Source of the DNA: Oscillospiraceae bacterium Marseille-Q3528
GTDB lineage: Bacteria > Bacillota > Clostridia > Lachnospirales > Lachnospiraceae
NCBI GenBank assembly: GCA_018223385.1
Contig: JAGTTR010000002.1
Coordinates: forward strand, 1-64,000
DNA length: 64,000 bases
Reading direction: 5' to 3'
The translations under genes were made by a program, and so were the position numbers. Shown in pieces: positions 54,763 through 62,911 of this stretch. Below the pieces are notes generated by a model. The model was given only the letters and a program-made list of their open reading frames with translations. It had not been told where the DNA came from and searched no databases. Every line of letters starts with the position of its first letter. Position 1 is the stretch's first letter.

Positions 54763-55914
54763 ATGAAAGTGACAGAAGAGATTGTGTACGTCGGCGTCAA
54801 TGATCATGAGTTGGATCTGTTTGAGGGACAGTATGCGGTGCCCGCAGGCATGGCCTACAATTCTTATGTGATCTGTGATGAGAAAACGGCGGTGATGGAT
54901 TCCGTGGATACCCATTTTGCGGAAGAGTGGCTGAATCACATCGACCAGACGCTGGGCGGAAAAGCGCCGGATTACATTGTTATCCAGCACATGGAGCCGG
55001 ATCACTCCGGTTCCCTGGTGGCATTTGCAAAGAAGTACCCGCAGACGACCATCGTCACATCGGCCAAGGCACTGGTGATGATGCAGCAGTTTTTCGGGGA
55101 GGATTTTTCGGGCCGCAGCCTGGTGGTGAAAGAGAAGGATACCCTTACCCTGGGACGGCACACACTGCATTTCGTCGGTGCACCCATGGTACACTGGCCG
55201 GAGGTGCTCATGACCTACGATGACGCGGACAAGGTGCTGTTCTCCGCAGACGGCTTTGGCAAGTTCGGTGCTCTGGATGTGGAGGAGCCCTGGCTTTCTG
55301 AGGCACGCCGCTATTATATCGGTATCGTTGGAAAATACGGCGCGCAGGTACAGGCAGTGCTGAAAAAGGCATCCGCGCTGGAGATTGCAAAGATCTGCCC
55401 GCTGCACGGTCCGGTGCTGGAAGGGGATCTTCTGGCGGAGGCGCTGCAGGCTTACAGTGCGTGGGCTTCTTATACGCCGGAGCAGGAGGGCGTGCTGGTG
55501 GCATACAGCTCTGTGTACGGCAACACGAAGGCAGCGGCAGAGCAGCTGGCAAAGAAGTTACAGGAAAAAGGACAGGATGTGTGCGTGATGGATCTGGCCA
55601 GGACGGATCTTTCTGAGGCTGTGGCACAGGCATTCCGTTACAGCAGGCTGGTGCTGGCTTCCATTACATACAATGGCGACGTGTTCCCGCACATGCGTGC
55701 ATTTATCGAGCATCTGACTGAGCGGAATTATCAGAACCGCACCGTAGGGCTGATGGAAAACGGTTCCTGGGCGCCCACAGCGGCCAGAATCATGACCAAG
55801 ATGCTGGAGAGCTGCAAGAACCTGACCATCGCAGAACCGGTGGTATCTGTGAAGGGTGCTGTGAATGCGGCCAATGAGGCACAGATGGAGGCGCTGGCGG
55901 AGGCACTGTCCTAA
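54763..55914 (+). CDS. Flavodiiron protein (FprA/A-type flavoprotein)
   Basis: 383 aa. An N-terminal metallo-beta-lactamase-like diiron domain has HMEPDH (H76, E78, D80), then GAPMVHWPEV, LFSADGFG and CPLHGPVLE for further metal ligands. A C-terminal flavodoxin domain begins VAYSSVYGNTKAAAEQLAK. It reduces O2 to water (or NO) in anaerobes, protecting them in the cytoplasm. A hairpin terminator follows. Confidence 0.92.
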   Translation: MKVTEEIVYVGVNDHELDLFEGQYAVPAGMAYNSYVICDEKTAVMDSVDTHFAEEWLNHIDQTLGGKAPDYIVIQHMEPDHSGSLVAFAKKYPQTTIVTSAKALVMMQQFFGEDFSGRSLVVKEKDTLTLGRHTLHFVGAPMVHWPEVLMTYDDADKVLFSADGFGKFGALDVEEPWLSEARRYYIGIVGKYGAQVQAVLKKASALEIAKICPLHGPVLEGDLLAEALQAYSAWASYTPEQEGVLVAYSSVYGNTKAAAEQLAKKLQEKGQDVCVMDLARTDLSEAVAQAFRYSRLVLASITYNGDVFPHMRAFIEHLTERNYQNRTVGLMENGSWAPTAARIMTKMLESCKNLTIAEPVVSVKGAVNAANEAQMEALAEALS

Positions 55915-55942
55915 AGAAAAGCAGCGATTTGTCTGCATTTAT

Positions 55943-55989
55943 AAGAACGTCTGTATGGGGAGAGGAAGCTTCCTGTACAGACGTTTCTT
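55943..55989 (+). terminator. Terminator after the flavodiiron gene
   Basis: AAGAACGTCTGTA (55943-55955) pairs with TACAGACGTTTCTT (55976-55989) with one extra T; the following GTTATAT is only weakly T-rich. Confidence 0.6.
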
Positions 55990-56001
55990 GTTATATAGAT
56001 A

Positions 56002-56156
56002 TACAGTTCACTCGCGCCATTCGCAAAACCGCATCTTCGATGCTCTCCGCTGCGCTGCAGCTCATTTTTGCTCATCAAAAGGCGCTCTCTTCGTTGCATT
56101 GCATCCGAAAGAAGCTGCCAGTGGCAGGTTCTGTAGGTATGTTCCTGTGAACTGTA
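56002..56156 (-). repeat. Dispersed structured repeat, copy C
   Basis: 155 bp between TACAGTTCAC (56002-56011) and GTGAACTGTA (56147-56156), in the opposite orientation to copies A and B. The core hairpins CTGC/GCAG and GCATC/GATGC and the GCGCC/GGCGC stem match copy A; the variable hairpin is CTGCC/GGCAG. It lies in the 405-base gap 55915-56319, which otherwise holds the terminator before it and the ilvB promoter and leader after it. Confidence 0.8.
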
Positions 56157-56205
56157 ATATATGAATATATGAAAGCTTCTCCGTGTTTCGATAAATTTTT
56201 ATCAC

Positions 56206-56235
56206 TTGACAGTTGGAAAGCGGGTGGAGTAAAAT
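56206..56235 (+). promoter_or_regulatory. Promoter of ilvBN
   Basis: TTGACA (56206-56211), 18 bases and TAAAAT (56230-56235). About 85 bases of leader precede the ATG; no T-box features were seen in it. Confidence 0.78.
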
Positions 56236-56319
56236 TATCATTAAAACTACCGAACAGGAGTATACGACCTGACCGGCAGGAGAATATTTTACATTACGAA
56301 ACAGGAAGGAGAACTGGAT

Positions 56320-57945
56320 ATGATTATGACAGGTGCAGATGCAATGGTAAAATGTCTTGAGAACGAGGGCATCTCCGTCGTCTATGGATATCCGGGCGTT
56401 GCTATTTGCCCGTTCTTTAACAGCATTCTGGATTCTGACATTGAGAGCGTGCTTGTGCGGACAGAACAGAATGGAGGCCATATGGCCAGCGGCTATGCCA
56501 GAGTGACAGGAAAGGCGGGCGTATGTGTGTCTACTTCCGGCCCAGGGGCAACGAACCTGATCACAGGAATCGCGACGGCATATATGGATAGTATCCCGAT
56601 GGTGGCGATCACCGGACAGGTCAACACGGCGCAGCTTGGCAAGGATGTGTTCCAGGAGGCAGACATCACGGGGGCAGTGGAGTCCTTCGTCAAATACAGT
56701 TATATTGTGAAAAATGTGGAGGACATTCCGCGGGTATTTAAGGAAGCCTTCTACATTGCCAATACCGGAAGAAGAGGCCCGGTGCTCATCGATGTGCCCA
56801 TCGACGTGCAGAATGCCAAGTTTGACTTTTCTTACCCGGAGAGCGTTTCCCTGCGGACATACAAGCCTACAGTGAAGGGCCATATCATCCAGATCAAGAA
56901 GGTCATCGCAGAGCTTTCCAAGGCAAAGATGCCGCTGATCTGCGTGGGCGGCGGCGTGCTGCTGTCTGAGGCGAGAGACGAGGTGCGTGCTTTTGCCGAG
57001 AAATATCAGATCCCTGTTGTATCGACCATGATGGGAATCAGCACCATGCCCACCGAGCATCCGCTCTATTTCGGCATGGTGGGAAATAACGGCAAGGCTT
57101 ATGCCAACCGTGCCATGAATGAGTGCGACCTGCTCATTGTCATGGGTGCCCGTCTGGCAGACCGTGCCATCCAGCAGCTGAACATGAATGCGCTGGCAGA
57201 AGAGCGTACTGTGGTACATATCGATGTAGACCCGGCGGAGATCGGCAAGATCATGGGGCCTACCATCCCCATCGTCGGTGATATCCGTCACATTATGAAT
57301 GATTTTGCAAAGCAGGACTTCGAGAATGATTTCTCTGACTGGCTGCAGCTGTTGAATATGTGGAAGAAGGAGATGGCGCCCAAGCGTCGCCCGAACCCGG
57401 AATATGTGGATCCGGCAGAGTTTATCCGCATTCTCTCCGAGAAGCTGGATGACGATGCCATCTATGTGGCAGACGTGGGACAGAACCAGATCTGGTCCGC
57501 AGGCTATCACATCGTGAAGAACGGCCGTTTCCTCACCTCCGGCGGTATGGGCACCATGGGCTATTCCATTCCGGCAGCCATCGGCGCCAAGCGTGCGGAT
57601 ATGAACCGGCAGGTCATTGCCGTATGTGGCGACGGTTCCTTCCAGATGTCCTTTATGGAGCTGGCAACGATGCAGCAGCATCACATTCCCATCAAGATCG
57701 TGGTACTGAAGAACAATTTCCTCGGTATGGTTCGTGAGTATCAGCATTACACCTACCATGACCGGTATTCTGTTGTAAATCTGGACGGCAGCCCGGATCT
57801 GGAGAAGATCGCGGCAGCCTATGACATTCCCTTTGCCCGTCTGTACAATATGGACGGTGTGGAAGAGAAGCTGGACGCTTTCCTGAAGCAGGAAGGCCCG
57901 GGTCTCATGGAGTGTGTGATTGACCAGTATGATCTTGTAAAATAG
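56320..57945 (+). CDS. ilvB: Acetolactate synthase large subunit
   Basis: 541 aa, thiamine-diphosphate enzyme joining pyruvate units (or pyruvate with 2-ketobutyrate) in valine/leucine/isoleucine synthesis. The catalytic Glu is in RTEQNGGHMASGYARVTGK; the cofactor motif is GDGSFQMSFMELATM followed by LKNNFLGM. GGAAGGAG lies 8 bases before ATG 56320. Works with ilvN 17 bases downstream. Confidence 0.93.
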   Translation: MIMTGADAMVKCLENEGISVVYGYPGVAICPFFNSILDSDIESVLVRTEQNGGHMASGYARVTGKAGVCVSTSGPGATNLITGIATAYMDSIPMVAITGQVNTAQLGKDVFQEADITGAVESFVKYSYIVKNVEDIPRVFKEAFYIANTGRRGPVLIDVPIDVQNAKFDFSYPESVSLRTYKPTVKGHIIQIKKVIAELSKAKMPLICVGGGVLLSEARDEVRAFAEKYQIPVVSTMMGISTMPTEHPLYFGMVGNNGKAYANRAMNECDLLIVMGARLADRAIQQLNMNALAEERTVVHIDVDPAEIGKIMGPTIPIVGDIRHIMNDFAKQDFENDFSDWLQLLNMWKKEMAPKRRPNPEYVDPAEFIRILSEKLDDDAIYVADVGQNQIWSAGYHIVKNGRFLTSGGMGTMGYSIPAAIGAKRADMNRQVIAVCGDGSFQMSFMELATMQQHHIPIKIVVLKNNFLGMVREYQHYTYHDRYSVVNLDGSPDLEKIAAAYDIPFARLYNMDGVEEKLDAFLKQEGPGLMECVIDQYDLVK

Positions 57946-57962
57946 GAAGAGGGGGAATCGTT

Positions 57963-58442
57963 TTGAAGAAAATATTTTCCGTACAGGTAGAGAACCGTTC
58001 CGGTGTGCTCAGCAAGATTTCCGGATTGTTTGCACGCCGCTGCTATAACATTGACAGCCTTGCTGTAGGTGAGACTGAGGTAAAGGATGTCTCCTGCATG
58101 ACGATCGTCTCCTCCGGTGATGAGCAGATCATGCAGCAGATCGAGAAACAGCTGAACAAGAAGCTGGATGTCATCAAGGTGAAGACCTTCGAGGAGTCTG
58201 AGAGTGTTTCCCGGGAGCTTCTCATGATGCGGCTGAAATACAACAGCACCAACAGAAGAGACATCGTGGAGAACTGTGCCATGATCGGTGCGCAGATCGT
58301 GGACATGTCCACCACATCCTTCCTGATCCAGCTGTGCGACACGCCGGAGAGAGCAGACCTCTTTATCCGGATGATGACACCGTTCGGTATCAACGAGCTG
58401 GCAAGAACCGGTATTCTGGCACTGCCCAAGTGTACCGATTAA
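57963..58442 (+). CDS. ilvN: Acetolactate synthase small (regulatory) subunit
   Basis: 159 aa. The N-terminal ACT domain (SVQVENRSGVLSKISGLFAR, then NIDSLAVGETE) binds valine for feedback control; a C-terminal domain contacts the large subunit. The start is TTG 57963 with GAGGGGGA ahead. A strong terminator follows. Confidence 0.94.
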   Translation: MKKIFSVQVENRSGVLSKISGLFARRCYNIDSLAVGETEVKDVSCMTIVSSGDEQIMQQIEKQLNKKLDVIKVKTFEESESVSRELLMMRLKYNSTNRRDIVENCAMIGAQIVDMSTTSFLIQLCDTPERADLFIRMMTPFGINELARTGILALPKCTD

Positions 58443-58467
58443 AAAAATAACAAAAAACGATAAAGAG

Positions 58468-58512
58468 AACCCCATAGACAGGAATGTATCCGCTGTTTAT
58501 GGGGTTTTTTTT
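58468..58512 (+). terminator. Terminator of ilvBN
   Basis: AACCCCATAGACAG pairs with CTGTTTATGGGGTT (14 bp, one G-U) and is followed by eight T. It lies just before the end of convergent aroC. Confidence 0.9.
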
Positions 58513-58521
58513 CAGGTTTGT

Positions 58522-59625
58522 TTACTTCTCAAAGAAGGCTTTGATGGGCTCCATCCGTGACGTCATACTCTCAAACAGCAGGTCAGTCAGCGCAAGGGCT
58601 GCCATGGATTCCACCACCACCACAGCGCGCGGCACGATGATGGGGTCGTGGCGGCCGTGGATGGAGATCTCGATCTCTTCCCCGGACTGGTTTACCGTGT
58701 GCTGGGGGGCTGCGATGGACGGCGTGGGTTTGAAGGCTGCCCGGAAGATCAGGTCGGAGCCGTCGCTGATACCGCCCAGGACACCGCCGGAATGGTTGGT
58801 GCGTTTGGCGGGAGTGCCCTCCGGTGTCATGTAGAAAGCGTCATTGTTGTCGGAGCCGAAGGCCTGTGCCACAGCCATACCGTCACCGATCTCAAAACCT
58901 TTGACCGCGCCGATGGACAGGATGGCGTGTCCGAGAACAGCGGGTAGCTTGTCGAAGTTGGGCTGCCCCAGACCGACGGGAAGCCCCCCGACGATACATT
59001 CCACCGTGCCGCCGCAGGAATCCTGGCGCTGCATGCACTGCTCCAGCACGGCAGCGGCCTCGTTCGCAGCCGTGGCGTCCGGCATATACAGGGGATTGTT
59101 GTCAATTTCCTCCGCGGAAAAACGGGCGTCGTTGATGCATACCGGGCCGATGGAGCGGGTATACGTAAGAAAAGAGATGCCCAGTTCGCCAAGGAGCTTC
59201 ACAGCAACGGCACCGGCTGCCACCCGGGCAATGGTCTCTCTGGCGGAGGAACGGCCGCCGCCCCGATAGTCCCGGAAACCATATTTCTGATCATAGGTAT
59301 AGTCCGCATGTCCGGGCCGGTAGTAGCTGGCAATCTCGCTGTAGTCGGCGGATCGCTGGGATTTGTTGTACACGATCATGGAAATGGGGGCGCCGGTGGT
59401 CCGTCCTTCAAAGGTGCCGGACAGGATCTCCACAGCGTCATCCTCTTTTCTGGGTGTGGTATAGCGGGACTGGCCGGGCTTGCGGCGGTTTAAGAATGGC
59501 TGGATATCTGCCTCCGTGAGAGCGAGCCCTGCGGGGCAGCCGTCAATGACAACACCGATGGCCTTGCCATGGGATTCCCCCCAGGAAGACACCTGAAATA
59601 ATTTTCCGTAAATGGAACCGGACAT
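58522..59625 (-). CDS. aroC: Chorismate synthase
   Basis: 367 aa, FMN-dependent last step of the shikimate pathway. Signatures are FQVSSWGESHGKAIGVVIDG, DYRGGGRSSARET and SNNDAFYMTPEG-like SDNNDAFYMTPEG. ATG 59625 is preferred because GGAGGTG lies 6 bases before it on this strand. Single minus-strand gene with its own promoter, divergent from tgt. Confidence 0.95.
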   Translation of the reverse strand: MSGSIYGKLFQVSSWGESHGKAIGVVIDGCPAGLALTEADIQPFLNRRKPGQSRYTTPRKEDDAVEILSGTFEGRTTGAPISMIVYNKSQRSADYSEIASYYRPGHADYTYDQKYGFRDYRGGGRSSARETIARVAAGAVAVKLLGELGISFLTYTRSIGPVCINDARFSAEEIDNNPLYMPDATAANEAAAVLEQCMQRQDSCGGTVECIVGGLPVGLGQPNFDKLPAVLGHAILSIGAVKGFEIGDGMAVAQAFGSDNNDAFYMTPEGTPAKRTNHSGGVLGGISDGSDLIFRAAFKPTPSIAAPQHTVNQSGEEIEISIHGRHDPIIVPRAVVVVESMAALALTDLLFESMTSRMEPIKAFFEK

Positions 59626-59662
59626 AATGCGCACCTCCAAATAGATTCATTTTGCTCCATTT

Positions 59663-59691
59663 ATTATAATGAAGGAATCCGAAAATGTAAA
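59663..59691 (-). promoter_or_regulatory. Promoter of aroC
   Basis: On the minus strand TTTACA (59691-59686), 17 bases and TATAAT (59668-59663). Confidence 0.8.
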
Positions 59692-59701
59692 CAGGTTTTC
59701 C

Positions 59702-59730
59702 TTGCGGCCCGGGCGCAAGTCCTGTATACT
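59702..59730 (+). promoter_or_regulatory. Promoter of tgt
   Basis: TTGCGG (59702-59707), 17 bases and TATACT (59725-59730), 27 bases before the tgt start. Confidence 0.65.
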
Positions 59731-59757
59731 GGGAAAAGGAGAGGAGAAATTGGATTC

Positions 59758-60891
59758 ATGTATAAATTATTGAAACGAGACGGGAACGCCAAGCGCGGAG
59801 AATTCCACACGGTGCACGGCGTGATTCAGACCCCCGTATTTATGAATGTGGGAACAGCGGCAGCTATCAAGGGTGCGGTGTCGTCCATCGATCTGAAGGG
59901 CATCGGCACCCAGGTGGAGCTGTGCAACACGTACCATCTGCACGTGCGTCCCGGAGATGAGGTCGTGAAAAAAATGGGAGGCCTTCACAAGTTTATGAAC
60001 TGGGATCGTCCGGTGCTGACCGATTCCGGCGGATTCCAGGTATTTTCTCTGGCAGACCTGCGAAAAATCAAGGAAGAGGGCGTATACTTCCATTCTCATA
60101 TCGACGGCAGAAAGATTTTCATGGGGCCGGAGGAGAGCATGCGGATCCAGTCCAACCTGGCATCCACCATTGCCATGGCATTCGACGAGTGCCCGCCCCA
60201 TCCGGCCACGAGAGAGTATATGCAGAATTCTGTGGATCGGACGACCAGATGGCTGGTGCGCTGCAAGGCGGAGCTTGACCACTTAAATGGTCTGGAGGAT
60301 ACGATCAACCATCACCAGATGCTGTTTGGTATCAACCAGGGTGGCACGTTTGCGGATATCCGGATCGAGCATGCCAAACGGATCTCAGAACTGGATCTGG
60401 ACGGTTATGCGCTGGGCGGCCTGGCGGTAGGAGAGACCCACGCGGAGATGTATGACATCATCGAGAAGACGGTGCCCTACCTGCCGCTGGAGAAGCCGGT
60501 GTACCTGATGGGCGTGGGAACGCCTGCCAACATTCTGGAATCTGTGGAGCGGGGCGTGGACTTCTTCGACTGCGTATATCCCAGCCGGAACGGCCGTCAC
60601 GGCCATGTGTACACGAACCACGGCAAGCTGAACCTGTTCAACGCGAAGTACGAGCTGGATGACCGTCCCATCGAGGAGGGCTGCCAGTGTCCGGCCTGCC
60701 GGTATCACAGCAGAGCGTACATCCGGCATCTGCTGAAAGCCAAGGAAATGCTGGGCATGCGTCTGTGCGTGCTGCACAACCTGTATTTCTACAACACCAT
60801 GATGACCGGGATCCGAGATGCCATCGACGAAGACCGGTTTGCCCAGTACAAGAAGGAAAAACTGGCCGGGATGGAAGAAGAGAAAGGTTGA
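59758..60891 (+). CDS. tgt: tRNA-guanine transglycosylase
   Basis: 377 aa, swaps guanine 34 for the queuosine precursor in tRNAs with GUN anticodons. Substrate motif LTDSGGFQVFSLA, nucleophile region GVDFFDCVYPSRNGRHGHV, and a zinc site CQCPACRYHSRAYIRHL with a later His. The usual neighbour yajC follows, separated here by a structured repeat. Confidence 0.95.
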   Translation: MYKLLKRDGNAKRGEFHTVHGVIQTPVFMNVGTAAAIKGAVSSIDLKGIGTQVELCNTYHLHVRPGDEVVKKMGGLHKFMNWDRPVLTDSGGFQVFSLADLRKIKEEGVYFHSHIDGRKIFMGPEESMRIQSNLASTIAMAFDECPPHPATREYMQNSVDRTTRWLVRCKAELDHLNGLEDTINHHQMLFGINQGGTFADIRIEHAKRISELDLDGYALGGLAVGETHAEMYDIIEKTVPYLPLEKPVYLMGVGTPANILESVERGVDFFDCVYPSRNGRHGHVYTNHGKLNLFNAKYELDDRPIEEGCQCPACRYHSRAYIRHLLKAKEMLGMRLCVLHNLYFYNTMMTGIRDAIDEDRFAQYKKEKLAGMEEEKG

Positions 60892-60894
60892 TGG

Positions 60895-61056
60895 TTAAAG
60901 TTCACACGCGCCATTCGCAAAATCGCATCTTCGATGCTTTCCGCTGCGCTGCAGCTCACTTTTGCTCATTACATGGCGCTCCCTTCGTCTGTTCTTGCAG
61001 GCAGCTTTTCATGCAAGCATGAAATCTGCCAACAGGAACATCCGAGTGAACTTTAA
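60895..61056 (-). repeat. Dispersed structured repeat, copy D
   Basis: 162 bp between TTAAAGTTCAC (60895-60905) and GTGAACTTTAA (61046-61056), same orientation as copy C. The core is nearly identical to copies A and C; the variable hairpin reads TTCATG/CATGAA. It starts 3 bases after the tgt stop and ends just before the yajC promoter. Confidence 0.8.
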
Positions 61057-61067
61057 CAAAAAACCCC

Positions 61068-61096
61068 TTGATGTTATCGGTTGAATTGTGTATAGT
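61068..61096 (+). promoter_or_regulatory. Promoter of yajC
   Basis: TTGATG (61068-61073), 17 bases and TATAGT (61091-61096), 11 bases beyond the structured repeat. Confidence 0.65.
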
Positions 61097-61157
61097 AGTA
61101 TTAATGGCAAAAATGCGGACAGGCTGAAAGCCGTTCGGTATACTAGGAGGAATGAAA

Positions 61158-61454
61158 ATGAATTTAATTTTGACAGGCGGCAACAGCATGTTTATTCTGA
61201 TTGCTTATGTGGTAATTTTCGGCGGAATTATGTATTTCCTTGCGATCCGTCCCCAGCGTAAGGAGCAGAAGAGAATGCAGGCTATGCTGATGGATATGGC
61301 TGTGGGCGACAGCATTGTGACGACCAGCGGTTTTTACGGTGTGATCATCGATATCACAGAGGATGACGTGATCGTGGAGTTCGGCAGCAACCGTAACTGC
61401 AGAATCCCCATGAGAAAGGCTGCCATCGCTGAGGTGGAGAAGGCCGGGGAGTAA
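61158..61454 (+). CDS. yajC: Preprotein translocase subunit YajC
   Basis: 98 aa. One membrane helix (SMFILIAYVVIFGGIMYFLA) followed by the hallmark RPQRKEQKR and a small soluble domain with GDSIVTTSGFYGVI. It associates with SecDF. ATG 61158 is preferred to 61152 since AGGAGG (61145-61150) then sits 7 bases away. Confidence 0.94.
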   Translation: MNLILTGGNSMFILIAYVVIFGGIMYFLAIRPQRKEQKRMQAMLMDMAVGDSIVTTSGFYGVIIDITEDDVIVEFGSNRNCRIPMRKAAIAEVEKAGE

Positions 61455-61480
61455 GATCTGGCGATTTGATACAGAAAGAA

Positions 61481-61518
61481 AAGGATGCTTCTAATTGCAG
61501 AGGCATCCTTATTTTTTT
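61481..61518 (+). terminator. Terminator of yajC
   Basis: AAGGATGCTTCT pairs with AGAGGCATCCTT over a short loop, followed by ATTTTTTT. Confidence 0.88.
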
Positions 61519-61545
61519 ATGTGCGGAATTTTTCAATTATGCGTG

Positions 61546-61565
61546 AAACTTTTTATAAAAAGTTT
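61546..61565. promoter_or_regulatory. 20-bp perfect palindrome upstream of leuB
   Basis: AAACTTTTTATAAAAAGTTT is self-complementary over its whole length and lies about 40 bases upstream of the leuB -35 box. A weaker ATCAC/GTGAT pair follows. It may be an operator; no regulator is assigned. Confidence 0.45.
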
Positions 61566-61606
61566 GCTTCTTTATCACGGAAAAGCGACAAAGTGATTTT
61601 TTATAG

Positions 61607-61635
61607 TTGAAAAACGAAAATAAATCATATATTAT
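61607..61635 (+). promoter_or_regulatory. Promoter of leuB
   Basis: TTGAAA (61607-61612), 17 bases and TATTAT (61630-61635), with an alternative TATATT two bases earlier. Confidence 0.65.
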
Positions 61636-61697
61636 ATAACTAATAATGTTTTCCTGTCGAAAGAGGGAGAACGCTGCAGAAAGGGAGACGACAGCAC

Positions 61698-62780
61698 ATG
61701 AATTTTCAAGTGGCAGTAATTGCCGGTGACGGCATCGGACCTGAGATTACTAGAGAGGCACGCAAAGTTCTTGATCGGGTCTGTGAAAAATTCGGACATA
61801 CATTTGTCTATAAAGATGTTTTAATGGGAGGCGCTTCCATCGACGCATGCGGGGTACCGCTGACGGATGAGGCGATTGCAACAGCAAAAGCCAGCGATGC
61901 AGTTCTGATGGGTTCCATCGGCGGCAACACGGCAACTTCTCCGTGGTATCAGCTTCCACCCAGCTTAAGACCGGAAGCAGGACTTCTGAAGATCAGAAAG
62001 GCACTGAATCTGTTTGCCAACCTGCGCCCGGCATATCTGTACAGTGAGCTGCGCGGCGCATGCCCGCTGAAGGACGAGATCATCGGCGACGGTTTTGATA
62101 TGATGATCATGCGGGAGCTGACCGGTGGCCTGTACTTCGGAGAGCGCAAGACCATCGAGGAGAATGGCGTGAAGAAAGCCATTGATACGCTGACCTATGA
62201 TGAAAATGAGATCCGCCGGATCGCCATCCGCGGTTTTGATATTGCCATGAAGCGCCGGAAGAAAGTGACCAGCGTGGACAAGGCCAACGTGCTGGATTCC
62301 TCCAGACTGTGGAGAAAGGTTGTCGAGGAAGTGGCAAAGGATTACCCGGAGGTTTCCTATGAGCATATGCTGGTGGACAACTGTGCCATGCAGCTGGTGA
62401 AGGATCCGGGACAGTTTGACGTGATCCTGACCGAGAACATGTTCGGAGATATCCTTTCTGACGAGGCAAGTATGGTGACCGGTTCCATCGGTATGCTGTC
62501 CTCCGCCAGCTTGAATGACACCAAGTTCGGCCTGTATGAGCCCAGCCATGGCTCCGCACCGGACATTGCGGGACAGGATATCGCCAACCCCATTGCAACG
62601 ATCCTGTCTGCTGCCATGATGCTGCGTTTCTCCTTTGATCTTGACAAAGAAGCAGATGCAGTGGAAGCAGCGGTCAAGCAGGTACTCAGAGACGGCTACC
62701 GCACAGTGGACATCATGTCCGAGGGCATGACCCAGGTGGGCACCACGAAGATGGGAGACCTGATCGCAGAGCGCATTTAA
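61698..62780 (+). CDS. leuB: 3-isopropylmalate dehydrogenase
   Basis: 360 aa, NAD-dependent oxidative decarboxylase in leucine synthesis. [49 protein letters not shown], the metal-binding [14 protein letters not shown], and the NAD motif [20 protein letters not shown] (quoted in its 20 key residues) are all present. leuA, leuC and leuD are not in the window. Followed by ilvD after two hairpins. Confidence 0.95.
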   Translation: MNFQVAVIAGDGIGPEITREARKVLDRVCEKFGHTFVYKDVLMGGASIDACGVPLTDEAIATAKASDAVLMGSIGGNTATSPWYQLPPSLRPEAGLLKIRKALNLFANLRPAYLYSELRGACPLKDEIIGDGFDMMIMRELTGGLYFGERKTIEENGVKKAIDTLTYDENEIRRIAIRGFDIAMKRRKKVTSVDKANVLDSSRLWRKVVEEVAKDYPEVSYEHMLVDNCAMQLVKDPGQFDVILTENMFGDILSDEASMVTGSIGMLSSASLNDTKFGLYEPSHGSAPDIAGQDIANPIATILSAAMMLRFSFDLDKEADAVEAAVKQVLRDGYRTVDIMSEGMTQVGTTKMGDLIAERI

Positions 62781-62817
62781 ACTGATTTTGCAGAAAACCA
62801 ACGGAAAGTAAGCTGTG

Positions 62818-62891
62818 GGCGGCCCGGATGTCTGCGGGCCGTCTGCGGAAACGATAGATATTGTACACAAGTCTGTCCGCAGAGGACAGAC
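62818..62891 (+). promoter_or_regulatory. Two hairpins between leuB and ilvD
   Basis: GGCGGCCCG/CGGGCCGTC (62818-62843, one G-U) and a perfect GTCTGTCC-gcaga-GGACAGAC (62871-62891). The second ends 4 bases before the ilvD ribosome-binding site. Neither has a T run, so they are more likely mRNA processing or stability elements than terminators. Confidence 0.5.
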
Positions 62892-62911
62892 AAAGAAGGG
62901 GAGAATGAAGA

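Noticed and set aside
55865..56164. Short open frames in the structured repeats (also near 6585-7043 and 60687-61189)
   Set aside because: They appear because the repeat lacks stops in some frames; the same spurious peptides arise from each copy and have no ribosome site.
56236..56319. T-box or leucine-type attenuator in the ilvB leader
   Set aside because: The leader is too short, with no T-box sequence, leader peptide rich in branched-chain codons, or terminator.
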